Assembly (NCBI GenBank): GCA_946482635.1
Contig: CAMLSG010000050.1
Span: forward strand, 1-28,774
Source of the DNA: an uncultured Duganella sp.
Lineage (GTDB): Bacteria; Pseudomonadota; Gammaproteobacteria; Burkholderiales; Burkholderiaceae
Reading direction: 5' to 3'
DNA length: 28,774 nt
Shown: positions 8,202 to 17,800 of the stretch, in pieces
How positions within the stretch are numbered: the stretch's first letter is position 1
How the letters are laid out: every line of letters begins with the position of its first letter
Translations under genes and position numbers: made by a program
The notes under the pieces: model-generated
Told to the model about the DNA's origin: nothing
The model's input: the letters and a program-made list of their open reading frames with translations, nothing else
Database searches by the model: none

Positions 8202-11200
8202 TCAGGAACGCAGGTATGGGCGCTCGGGCGCGAACAGCACCAGGCGCGCAGTCTTGCGCCAGCGGGACGGTGCGCCGTCGCCCGCCGCCACAACGCCAGC
8301 AGCAAAAGCCAGCGCCCGGGCTTCCATCGGCATGGCTCCCAACTCCAGTTCTGCCTCCTGGTACTTGCCAGCCTTGGCCGCCTCTATGAATCGGCGCAGG
8401 CGCGGCGCATACTCACGCATCGAACTAGCCTGGGCCCAGTACGCCTCCGTATCGCGGCCATGCCGCAGCGCCAACGCAGCCCCGACCAGCAAGGTCACCT
8501 GGTCGATACCGCTGGTCATCGGCTCTTCCAGCGCGGCCTGCACCTGGGCCGCGCTGGCGCCGTCCGAAGCACCGACCAGCCGGCGCATGCGCGCTGCTTG
8601 TGCCGGATCGCCCTTTGACGCCTCCAGCGCCTTGCCAAGGTCACCGCGCGCGAGGGCGCCATATGGTTCGTCCCGGGAACGTTCGGCCTGCGCCATGGCG
8701 GCGGCGCGCGAGCCTTCCCGCAAGGGGTGCTGCTTGGCCTCGCCGTCCAGCAACCGCTGCAAACGCTCCAATTGCAGCTCCAGCTCGGCGTTCTCGTATG
8801 GCAGCTTCCCTTGCACCTGACGCAGCGGTTCCAGCGCTTCGTTCCACACGCCGCGATCGAGCAAGCTGCGCGCATGCAGGTAAGTCAGCCAGGCGTTGCC
8901 GGGGAAGCGCGCGCGTGCTGCCGCGATCTCCTCCGGGCTGGCAGAATGGCCGCAACGTAAGGCCAGGTAGAACCGGTCGCTGTCGTCCGGGCGCGCCTTC
9001 GAGCGCTCGCGCGCGGCGGCGCAGATCTCAGGCGATTCGTTGGCAACGTCCTGTTCCGCACGGCGAAGCTGGACGTTTTCCGGATCTTCCTTCAGGCGCT
9101 GTACCAGCACGTCGCCCGCACCGCCTTCATGCGCCATGGTCAACCACGTGTAGGTTGATGGCGCCTTGATGTTATCCCAGCGTGCATGGGCCAGGACCAT
9201 TGCCTTGCGCTGCGCGTCATCCTTCACCAGCCCCGATTGCGACTCCGGCTCCATGCCCGATGCTGCGAACAATACCGTGCGCCATTTCTTGCCCTTGCTG
9301 CTGACCGATTTTGGCGGTTCTTCGAACAGCACGTCGGCATCGGCATCGAACCAGCGCGGCGCGCCAAGTACCGTGTTCCGGTCTTCGCCCGATCCGCCAT
9401 AATGGACGATAGCTGTCGCCATCACGGCGCCGCCGGCAATGTTGTACACCGATTGCTGCGCGCCGTCGGCCGGCTGGAACGCTTCCAGCAAGCGGCCGTC
9501 GGGCATATGGGCTTCGACCGAGTGCTGCTCGTCCGGGCTCGCATCGACCTTGGCGTGCTGGCCCGGATCGACCAGCCTGGAATTGCCGTCGATCGTCACA
9601 CGCACTGGCGTGGCCAGGCCGTTGTAGACCAGGACCGTCGAGGTGCCGAGCGCCATGCCCATGCCCAGCACGCTGACCACGATGCCGCCCGCGACTGCCA
9701 GCCGCGCGCCGCCGGCAAACCAGCCGTCCGCCCGCTGGAAACGCGACCACCAGTCCAGCGAGGTCTGGAGCTTGCGCTCGCGGCCCGCCAGAAGCACGCT
9801 GTACTCCTTCGGCACGGCGCATGGCGCCGGGGCAGGCGCCACCGGCGTGCCGCTGCGCGCATGGCTGGCAATCAGCGTTTCGCTGACCAGCATTTGCTCC
9901 AGCACTGCAGCGCGCAACGCGCCCAGCCAGTTGCTGGTATGCGAAGTCCAGTTGGCGGCGGCCTGCAGCCAGTCATTGATGTTGTCGCGCGAAACCGGCG
10001 GCAGCGTGAATTTCTGCAGCGTGACTTGCCAGCTCTCCTTGATTTCCAGGCGCTCCATCAACTGGGGATCGAGCTGCACCGCGCCATTGCCGCGATATGT
10101 TTCATCCAGCAGTACGTACAAGCTGCTGCAATCGGCAATCAGGCGGCGGATATTGCTTTCACTCTGGCGCGCCACGGCTGTCACCACGGCGCGGGTGTTC
10201 AACACCAGGCCCCAGGCATCGCGCAGGTTGGCGGCAGCATGTTCGGCGTAATGCAGCACGTCGAGCAAGCTGTCCAGGTAGGCTGGCCAGCCTTCGCCCA
10301 ATTTGACGGCCGCCGCATAATGCCACGCGCGCACAGTCGCATCGTGGCGGCGCAGCTTCTCCTCCAGTTGGGCGATGCGTTCATCGGTGCGCGCCAACGC
10401 CGCAGGCAGCTGGTTCACGCGGTATTCCTCGCCGCCCAGCTGCACGCGGTTGCCCTGGACCTTGGCATGGCCGTTGATCACAGCCGACAACTGCGCACGC
10501 TCTTCCTGCAGCTGGCGCAACTGGCGCACGTCGTCCTTGAGCGAAACCGGGTACAGTGCGCTGGCTTCGGCAGCAGGCTGCGCATTGCGGGCAGCGCGCA
10601 GTTCCTCGGCCTGGGCGGCATGGCGCGTCAGCGAGCGGCCGAAATATACGCCGCAGTAGCGGCTCTGGAAATGCTCGCGGCGATATTCCTTTGCCAGGCG
10701 TTTCAGGCTCTCTTCCAGTTCGACCGGCGTTGCCTCCCCTTCCTGCCCTTCGAGCAAATGGGCCGTCATGCGCTTGCGCAGGCCGGCTGGATCGTCGAAC
10801 AGCGACCATGCATTGGACTGGTCAATGGCCGCCGCCACGTAGCGCCGTTTTGCATTCTCTTCGCGCTCGTGGTTCAGCGGGTGGGTTTGCCACATGCGCG
10901 GCGGTTGCGCCAGTTCGGCCTTGAACACGCGGTGCTGCTCCGGCTGCTGCGCCGGCAGCGGCGGCACCTTGCCGTAGAACGGGTCGTCCAGGATGCCGGA
11001 CATGCGGGCCGTCACGTGGTTTTGCACGGCATACGCGTCAACGGTGGCGCGGCCGGACCCGTATTCGCCGAACACGAAACCGACAGTGCGCTCCCAGGCA
11101 TCGTCCGCCGCGCCCAGGCGATGCAGCGCGTGGATCAGCGCATCGCTGCCGGTCAGGGACACGGCCACCAAGTCGGCCTGCATCTCCATTTCGCGCGACA

Positions 11201-11969
11201 ACGCCCTTTGCATCAACACCACCAGCCGGAAGGCTTGTTCCACCAGCGAGCGCAGCGACCAGACGATAATCTGCAACACCCAGGCCACCAGGCGCAGGCG
11301 GATATCCAGCCGCCCTATGCCTTCGATAAAGTCGTCCAGCTTGTCGCGGCGCGCCACCATTTCCTGCACGACTTGCTGGGCCACGTAGGCCCAACGGCCC
11401 ACGGCCATCGAGCGTTGCGCGAAGTGGCCGAATTCGTGCGCCAGCACGGCGCGCAGCTCGCCCAGCGGCATGGCGTTCACCAGCGGCAGGCCGATTTCCA
11501 GGTTCTTCTTCGACGGGAAAATCAGGTTGAGCAGCGACAGGTCATAAAACACTGCGGCGTTGACGCGGTTGGACAGGAAGACACGATGCGGACGCGGCGC
11601 GCCGGCCGAATCGGCCAGCTCCATCAGGTAATTGAACAGGCGGGGCTGCTCTTCGCGCTTGACCTCCACCATGCCGGGAGACATTGCGTGGCGCACCGCA
11701 AAGATTGCCTTCAGCATGACGATTGCCAGCAATATAGCCACGATGGCGGCGCACCAGTTGGCGAAACCATTGCCGCCATGCTGGCTGGAATGGATCAGTC
11801 GCCAGGCGCTGAACAGGAACCAGCCTGCCAGGCCGAAATACAGCAGCACAAAGACCAGCAAGCCGGCAACGGCCAGGCGCGCGCTGCGCTGGTATGCGGC
11901 GGTGGGACGGGTCAGCTCGGCCAGCACGGCCGCCTGCGATGGGTTGGCGGTGTCGATGATGCACTCCAT
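8202..11969 (-). CDS. Large M48-type membrane metallopeptidase with TPR-like C-terminal region
   Basis: A 1255-residue protein. Hydrophobic segments at about 31-57 and 73-92 precede an M48 peptidase domain with AHEFGHFAQ (zinc motif HEFGH, 178-182) and the third ligand in EMQAD (E262). A further hydrophobic stretch lies at about 226-255. A long helical, partly coiled-coil region (about 440-720) follows, then a third membrane segment (about 757-782) and a C-terminal part rich in alanine and leucine helices resembling TPRs (about 900-1200). M48 enzymes such as HtpX are usually about 300 residues, so most of this protein is of unknown role. It is probably an inner-membrane protease. No good Shine-Dalgarno precedes the ATG at 11969, which itself lies inside a hairpin. 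The nearest upstream gene is the TonB-dependent receptor, 73 bases away. Confidence 0.85.
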   Translation of the reverse strand: MECIIDTANPSQAAVLAELTRPTAAYQRSARLAVAGLLVFVLLYFGLAGWFLFSAWRLIHSSQHGGNGFANWCAAIVAILLAIVMLKAIFAVRHAMSPGMVEVKREEQPRLFNYLMELADSAGAPRPHRVFLSNRVNAAVFYDLSLLNLIFPSKKNLEIGLPLVNAMPLGELRAVLAHEFGHFAQRSMAVGRWAYVAQQVVQEMVARRDKLDDFIEGIGRLDIRLRLVAWVLQIIVWSLRSLVEQAFRLVVLMQRALSREMEMQADLVAVSLTGSDALIHALHRLGAADDAWERTVGFVFGEYGSGRATVDAYAVQNHVTARMSGILDDPFYGKVPPLPAQQPEQHRVFKAELAQPPRMWQTHPLNHEREENAKRRYVAAAIDQSNAWSLFDDPAGLRKRMTAHLLEGQEGEATPVELEESLKRLAKEYRREHFQSRYCGVYFGRSLTRHAAQAEELRAARNAQPAAEASALYPVSLKDDVRQLRQLQEERAQLSAVINGHAKVQGNRVQLGGEEYRVNQLPAALARTDERIAQLEEKLRRHDATVRAWHYAAAVKLGEGWPAYLDSLLDVLHYAEHAAANLRDAWGLVLNTRAVVTAVARQSESNIRRLIADCSSLYVLLDETYRGNGAVQLDPQLMERLEIKESWQVTLQKFTLPPVSRDNINDWLQAAANWTSHTSNWLGALRAAVLEQMLVSETLIASHARSGTPVAPAPAPCAVPKEYSVLLAGRERKLQTSLDWWSRFQRADGWFAGGARLAVAGGIVVSVLGMGMALGTSTVLVYNGLATPVRVTIDGNSRLVDPGQHAKVDASPDEQHSVEAHMPDGRLLEAFQPADGAQQSVYNIAGGAVMATAIVHYGGSGEDRNTVLGAPRWFDADADVLFEEPPKSVSSKGKKWRTVLFAASGMEPESQSGLVKDDAQRKAMVLAHARWDNIKAPSTYTWLTMAHEGGAGDVLVQRLKEDPENVQLRRAEQDVANESPEICAAARERSKARPDDSDRFYLALRCGHSASPEEIAAARARFPGNAWLTYLHARSLLDRGVWNEALEPLRQVQGKLPYENAELELQLERLQRLLDGEAKQHPLREGSRAAAMAQAERSRDEPYGALARGDLGKALEASKGDPAQAARMRRLVGASDGASAAQVQAALEEPMTSGIDQVTLLVGAALALRHGRDTEAYWAQASSMREYAPRLRRFIEAAKAGKYQEAELELGAMPMEARALAFAAGVVAAGDGAPSRWRKTARLVLFAPERPYLRS

Positions 11970-12000
11970 AGAATTATTGCATCCAACGATTCTATGGAGT
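11963..12000 (-). promoter_or_regulatory. Perfect 12-bp inverted repeat containing the M48 start codon
   Basis: ACTCCATAGAAT (11963-11974) and ATTCTATGGAGT (11989-12000) are exact inverse copies separated by 14 bases. On the minus strand the ATG of the M48 gene (11969-11967) lies inside the second arm. A hairpin in the RNA would mask the start codon; alternatively the DNA could be a repressor operator. Confidence 0.6.
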
Positions 12001-12010
12001 AACTATTTGA

Positions 12011-12038
12011 TTGTAAATATTCCAATCAATATTTACAA
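12011..12038. promoter_or_regulatory. AT-rich perfect 11-bp inverted repeat after the receptor gene
   Basis: TTGTAAATATT (12011-12021) and AATATTTACAA (12028-12038) are exact inverse copies with a 6-base spacer. The segment lies just after the TonB-receptor stop, is far more AT-rich than its surroundings, and lacks a T tract. The 28-base dyad looks more like a protein-binding operator than a standard terminator. The assignment is uncertain. Confidence 0.5.
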
Positions 12039-12042
12039 CAGA

Positions 12043-14718
12043 TTAAGAGCCGAAATGATAGTTCAGCTCGAGCCAGAGCTGGCGGCCCGCCGGGCTGTAA
12101 TTGCCGACCGGGTAGTAAGGCCAGCCGCCGCTGTCGTCATGCTTGATGCGGTTGAACAGGTTGTTCACGGCCAGCGACACCGTGGTGCGCTGGTTGACCT
12201 TGAGCACCGAACTGGCGTTGACCAGGGTGGTCGGCGTCAGCCAGGCATCGCCGGCGCTGTTCGGCACTTTGCCGTAGCGCTGCAGGAACAGGGTGTTCGA
12301 CCAGTCGCCGGCATTCCAGGCCAGGCTGGCGTTCAGCTTGTCGCGCCAGTCGTAGTTGCCTAGGTCGTCCTTGTCGTTGTTCAGCGGGTCGCCGGCGAAC
12401 TGGCGCGACTCCTGCTTCAGGGTCTTCGAATAATTCATCCTGGTGATGAAATTGCCGTAGGCCGCAGTGCGCAGGACGTAGCGGGCCGACAGGTCGATGC
12501 CGCTGACTTTGGTCGATGCCGCGTTGATCGGGTTGACCAGGATTTGCCTGATCTCGCCCGGCTTGTTCAGAGCATTGTCGGCATAGCGCACGATGCGGCG
12601 GATCGCGTCGGCGCAGGTGGGCGAAGCAAGGTCGCCCTTGATGCGGCAATCGGCTTCGTCGCGCAGCAGCTTGTCGGCGCTCAGGTTGGTCACCAGGTCG
12701 TCGATGCGGATCTTCCAGTAGTCCAGCGTGACGTCGAAGTCGGCGCTTGGCGACCACACGGCGCCCAGGCCGGCGGAACGCCCTTTTTCAGAGCGCAGGT
12801 CCTTGCTGCCGGTCTGCACATAATCGGCTCCCGGCGAATAGTTTGCAAAGTCGCAGTCCGCCACTGGCTGGCCGGCCTTGGCGCAGCGGTAGTAGTCGGT
12901 GGTGGACGAGTAATAGCCGGTGCCGCGCGCTTTGTAGATGTAGTTCATGTCCGGCGCACGGAAACTGGTGGCGACATTCCCTCGCAGCAGGAACTGCGAA
13001 GCCGGACGCCATTCCAGGCCGCCGTTGTAAGTGAACTTGCCATCGCCGCGACCGGCGAAGGAGTAATGGTCGTAGCGGCCGGCCAGGGTGCCGTCCAGCG
13101 TCTTCACGATCGGGATGCTGGCCTCGGCGCCGACAGCGTAGCGCTTGCGGGTGCCGGCAGTCACGTCAGACGACGCCAGGGTATTGAAGTAGCCCTGGTT
13201 GATGCGCGGGTCAGGCACGTTGGAAAAACCCTGCTTGCCCAGCTCCGCCACAGTGGCCACCTTGACCGGGCCAGCCGGCAGCGTGAAGGCTTCGCCGTTG
13301 GCGGTCAGGCTCAGGGTATTGGTCCAGGACTTGTCGTCGCTGACCGATTCGCCGGTGATGGAGTTGAATTCGCCCGGCGTCAGGCGTGTCGCCAGGCGCG
13401 CCGGATCCGGGGCAAAAATCGCGACGCCGCTGGCATTCACGCCCAGTTGCGGGCCGAGGAAGAAGTTGTCGATATTGGCCAGCGCGCGCTGGGTATGGTT
13501 CTGGCTCTTGTACTGCGAGGCCGTGTAGCCGGCTTCGTAGTTCCACGAGGTGTTCGGGATCTGGCCGCGCAGGCCGAGCGACAGCGATGCAGCCTGGTCG
13601 TCCCAGCGTCGGTTGTAGCGCCCCACCCCGCCCATTTCTTCGGGCGAGATGTAGCGGCTCCACGCTTCATAGCGGCTGGTGTTCCGGTTCCAGAAGTAGC
13701 TGTCGGTAGCCGAGCGCGACGTCCACGAAGGTCCCCGCGTATTGTTGCTGCTGCGGTTGTTGCCGTACAGCGCTTCCGCAAAGAGGGTGGTGGTGTCGGA
13801 CAGCTCGTAATTGGCACTGCCGAACAGGTTCTGGCTGCTGTTCTTCGTTTGCGTGGTCCAGTAAGTCGGGCCGACTTTCGGACTGGCGCAATAGCTGCCC
13901 GCCTTGGCCGTGTATTTGACGGTGCTGCCGCCGAACAGGTCGGCGATATCTGCGCAGGTATTGCCCGGGTCGACGTACTTGCCGGTACTGACGTTCTTGC
14001 GCGCCAGGACGGAAGTCGGCGCCACGCCGGTCTTGCTGGCCATGAAGTCGCGGTCTGCACTCCACAGCGGATCACGCTCCAGCAACTCCACGCTGAACAG
14101 GGTGTTCAATTTGTCGAAGCTCTGGCCGCCGGTGAACTGCAGGCGCTTGTCGCCGCCGCCGCCGCGCGTGGTGGTGCCGGCCTTGAGGTTGATGTCGTAA
14201 CCGTTGGCCTGCTTCTTCAGGATGATGTTGACCACGCCGGCAATCGCATCCGAGCCGTAGACGGCCGATGCGCCGCCGCTCAGGATCTCGATGCGCTCCA
14301 CCACGCTCGACGGAATGTTGGCCAGGTTGGTGAAGTTGACCGTGCCTTCGTACGCAATCGGGAAGTCGGCCATGCGGCGGCCGTTCAAGAGCACCAGCGT
14401 ATGGTTCGGGCCCAGGCCGCGCAAGCTGATGGCGTTGGCCGACGGCGTGAAGGTATTGCCGTAATCCGCGCCCTGCACGAAGCCGCTGTTCTGCGACTGG
14501 TTGGCCAGCGCGTCAAAGACGTTCTTGTAGCCTTGTTTGGTGATGTCGTCGCCGGTGATGACGGTAACTGCCGATGGGCCTTCCAGGCTGGCACGCGGGA
14601 TGCGCGAGCCGGTGATCACGACGGCTGCCTGCGTTGCTGCTTCCTGTGCCTGGGCAAAGCCAGCCAGCAAAACGAAAGCGCCCGCCGCCAGCGGTTTCAA
14701 TTTGAATTTTGTCTGCAT
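12043..14718 (-). CDS. TonB-dependent outer-membrane receptor
   Basis: An 891-residue protein with a signal peptide ending FAQA (residue 24). The plug domain follows: VVITGSRIPRASLEGPSAVTVITG, SLRGLGPNHTLVLLNGRRM, and RIEILSGGASAVYGSDAIAGVVNII, the classic TonB-receptor plug signatures. The rest is a beta-barrel with many aromatic strands, ending LWLELNYHFGS. The substrate cannot be read from sequence; its co-direction with peptidases and mannosidases suggests peptide, glycan or glycopeptide uptake, which is inference. The ATG at 14718 is preferred over an in-frame GTG at 14748 because it gives a proper signal peptide and has GAGG 9 bases upstream. That GAGG also sits in a small 5-bp hairpin (CCTCT/AGAGG on the minus strand). 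Confidence 0.95.
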   Translation of the reverse strand: MQTKFKLKPLAAGAFVLLAGFAQAQEAATQAAVVITGSRIPRASLEGPSAVTVITGDDITKQGYKNVFDALANQSQNSGFVQGADYGNTFTPSANAISLRGLGPNHTLVLLNGRRMADFPIAYEGTVNFTNLANIPSSVVERIEILSGGASAVYGSDAIAGVVNIILKKQANGYDINLKAGTTTRGGGGDKRLQFTGGQSFDKLNTLFSVELLERDPLWSADRDFMASKTGVAPTSVLARKNVSTGKYVDPGNTCADIADLFGGSTVKYTAKAGSYCASPKVGPTYWTTQTKNSSQNLFGSANYELSDTTTLFAEALYGNNRSSNNTRGPSWTSRSATDSYFWNRNTSRYEAWSRYISPEEMGGVGRYNRRWDDQAASLSLGLRGQIPNTSWNYEAGYTASQYKSQNHTQRALANIDNFFLGPQLGVNASGVAIFAPDPARLATRLTPGEFNSITGESVSDDKSWTNTLSLTANGEAFTLPAGPVKVATVAELGKQGFSNVPDPRINQGYFNTLASSDVTAGTRKRYAVGAEASIPIVKTLDGTLAGRYDHYSFAGRGDGKFTYNGGLEWRPASQFLLRGNVATSFRAPDMNYIYKARGTGYYSSTTDYYRCAKAGQPVADCDFANYSPGADYVQTGSKDLRSEKGRSAGLGAVWSPSADFDVTLDYWKIRIDDLVTNLSADKLLRDEADCRIKGDLASPTCADAIRRIVRYADNALNKPGEIRQILVNPINAASTKVSGIDLSARYVLRTAAYGNFITRMNYSKTLKQESRQFAGDPLNNDKDDLGNYDWRDKLNASLAWNAGDWSNTLFLQRYGKVPNSAGDAWLTPTTLVNASSVLKVNQRTTVSLAVNNLFNRIKHDDSGGWPYYPVGNYSPAGRQLWLELNYHFGS

Positions 14719-14798
14719 TGAAGTGGTCCTCTTATGGAGAGGCGCCACCTTATCAAGGCCGGTTTTATTACTGAACGAATGATTTTGCAGATGCTTAT

Positions 14799-14827
14799 GA
14801 AAAAAGCCGGGGACTAGCCCCGGCTTT
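14799..14827 (-). terminator. Intrinsic terminator of the indolepyruvate oxidoreductase gene
   Basis: AAAGCCGGGG (14803-14812) and CCCCGGCTTT (14818-14827) form a perfect 10-bp GC-rich stem with a 5-base loop. On the minus strand it is followed by six T residues (14805-14800). It lies 16 bases after the stop of the minus-strand oxidoreductase gene. This is the most typical terminator in the window. Confidence 0.9.
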
Positions 14828-14843
14828 CCTGGCGCGCCTGGAA

Positions 14844-17800
14844 TCAGGCTGCGTGCGTTACGGCTGCAGGCTTGCTGAATTCAGCCAGCAGCGACGCTTC
14901 CTTCTGCTTGGCCGCTTTCAGGTGGCGCTCCTTGACGTGGCCGTAGCCGCGGATGTCTTCAGGGATGCGCGCGATGGCGACCGCAGTTGCCAGGTTGTCG
15001 GCGGTCAGCTTGCCCAGCAGGCCTTCCACCGTCTTGCGGTATTCGCCGATCAGGGCGCGCTCCACCTTGCGCTCCGCGGTGTAGCCGAACACGTCCAGGG
15101 CGGTGCCGCGCAGGCCCTTGAACTTGGCCAGCACGCCGAAGGCTTTCAGCATCCATGGACCGAATTCCTGCTTGACCAGGTGGCCTTCCTTGTCCTTCTT
15201 CGCCAACAGCGGAGGGGCCAGGTGGAATTTCACCTTGTAGTCGCCTTCGAACATATTGGCGATCTTTTCGCGGAAGGCCGGGTCGCTGTGCAGGCGCGCC
15301 ACTTCGTACTCGTCCTTGTAGGCCATCAGCTTGTAGAAGTAGCGGGCCACGGCTTCGGTCAGCTTCTTCGAGCCCAGGGCGCCTTCCGCTGCCTGTACCT
15401 GCGCCACGAAGTCGCTGTACTGCTTGGCGTACGCGGCGTCCTGGTAAGCGGTCAGCAGTTCCACGCGCTTGGCGATGATCTCTTCCAGCGTCTGGGTGCG
15501 CTTGAATTCGATCACGGTTGCCGGGGTGGCCAGCTTGGTCACGGCGGCAGTGTCGTGCGCGCAGTAGCGGCCCCAGTTGAAGGCTGCCTTGTTGAACGGC
15601 ACGGATACGCCATTCAATTCGATCGCCTTCATCAGTGCGGCTTCCGACAGCGGCACATGGCCCTTCTGGAAGGAGTAGCCCAGCATGAACATATTGGTGG
15701 CGATCGAGTCGCCCATCAGCGCGGTTGCGATCTTGCCGGCGTCGACGAAGTCCACGTTGGCGTCGCCGCAGGCGCGCTTGATCTCTGCTTGCGAAGAAGT
15801 GCCCGGGAACTGCCAGTCGGGGTTCTTCACGAAGGCTGCAGTGGTGGCGCCGGTCGAGTTGATGGCAGCGTAAGTGCGGCCTTCGCCCATGCGCGACAGC
15901 GCGTCTTTCGATGCGGTCACGATCTGGTCGCAGCCGATCACCAGGTCGGCACTGCCGGTGCCCACGCGGGTCGAGTGCAGGTCGGCCTGCTTGTCGGCCA
16001 GGCGCACGTGCGACATTACCGGGCCGCCCTTCTGGGCCAGGCCGGACATGTCCAGCACGATGGCGCCCTTGCCTTCAACGTGTGCCGCCACGGCCAGGAT
16101 CTGGCCCACGGTCACCACGCCGGTGCCGCCGATACCGGTGATCAGGATGCCGTACGGGTTGGCGGTCGAAGGCAGTACAGGCGATGGCAGGGCCGGCACT
16201 TCGCCGCCGCCTGCTGCCGCAGCTTTCTTCGGCTTTTTCAGGCCGCCGCCTTCCACCGTCACGAAGGACGGGCAGAAGCCGTTCACGCAGGAGAAGTCCT
16301 TGTTGCAGCTGGACTGGTTGATCTGGCGCTTGCGGCCCAGTTCAGTTTCCAGCGGCTCCACGGACAGGCAGTTGGACTGCACGGAGCAGTCGCCGCAGCC
16401 TTCGCAGACGGCTTCGTTGATCACGGCGCGCTTGGCCGGGTCAGGGTATTCGCCTTTCTTGCGGCGGCGGCGCTTCTCGGAGGCGCAGGTCTGGTCGTAG
16501 ATCATGGCCGATACGCCAGGCTTGTCGCGCAGTTCCTTCTGCACGTCCATCAGCTCGGAGCGATGGCGCACGGTGACGCCCGGCGCCCAGTTGTAATCGT
16601 CCGGATATTTCTCAGGATCGTCGGTGACCACGATGATCGGGGTCACGCCTTCCGCTGCGATCTGGCGCGAAATCATGCCAGGGTCCAGCGGGCCGTCGAC
16701 GTTCTGGCCGCCGGTCATCGCCACGGCGTCGTTATAGAGGATCTTGTAGGTGATGTTCACCTTCGCCGCCACGGCGGCGCGGATCGCCAGGATGCCGGAG
16801 TGGAAGTAGGTGCCGTCGCCCAGGTTGGTGAAGACGTGCTTCTCGTTGGTGAACGGCGCCTGGCCGACCCAGGTCACGCCTTCCGCGCCCATGTGGGTGA
16901 AGGTGGACGTTTCGCGGTCCATCCACAGCACCATGTAGTGGCAGCCGATACCCGCCATGGCGCGCGAACCTTCCGGCACCTTGGTCGAGGAGTTGTGCGG
17001 GCAGCCGGAGCAGAAGTAAGGAATGCGGTCGGTTTCCGGATTGGCCTTGGCCGGCAGGTTTTTCAGCGCGGCTTCCTTGGCTTCCAGGAAGGCGATGCGT
17101 TCTTTCACGCGCGCCGCAACCGGATGGTCCTTGCAATAGTGCTCGATGCGGGAAGCGATGGCGCGTGCGATCTGGGCCGGGTTCAGCTCATAGGTCGCAG
17201 GCAGCAACCAGTCGCCGTGGCCGGTCTTGCCCTTGTTGCTCCACTCGCCGGTGTCGTCGAACTTGCCGACCACGCGCGGACGCTCGCCGTCCGGCAGGTT
17301 GTACAGCTCTTCCTTCAGCGCGTATTCCAGGATCTGGCGCTTTTCTTCCACCACCAGGATTTCGTCCAGGCCCTTGGCGAATTCGTGCACGCCGTCCGCT
17401 TCCAGCGGCCAGGTCATGCCGATCTTGTACAGGCGGATGCCGATATCGGCAGCGGCTTGTTCGTCGATGCCCAGGTCGGCCAGCGCCTGGCGGGTGTCCA
17501 GGTAGGACTTGCCGGCGGTGATGATGCCGATCTTCGGCTTCGGCGCATCCCAGATGATCTTGTTCAGCTTATTGGCGCGGCAGTAGGCCAGTGCGGCGTA
17601 CCACTTGTAGCTGTTCATGCGGACTTCCATGTCCAGCACGGTGTCCGGCCAGCGGATATTCAGGCCGCCCGCCGGCAGCTCGAAGTCTTCCGGCATCTTG
17701 ATCTGCACGCGGTCCGGGTCGAAGTCGACCACGGCGCCCGACTCGATGATGTCGGTCACGCACTTCATCGACACCCACAGGCCGGTGTAGCGGCTCATTG

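Noticed and set aside
8153..8305. A 51-codon N-terminal extension of the carboxypeptidase
   Set aside because: It removes the signal peptide from the N-terminus, overlaps the M48 gene and has no ribosome-binding site; the ATG at 8152 has GGAG.
9186..12002. A 938-codon open frame on the plus strand, opposite the M48 gene
   Set aside because: It is the antisense shadow of a high-GC gene; the translation is rich in Arg/His/Gln without domain signatures, while the minus strand has clear M48 motifs.
12544..14721. A 725-codon open frame opposite the TonB receptor
   Set aside because: Antisense shadow; low-complexity Ala/Gly/Val/Arg composition and no domain signature.
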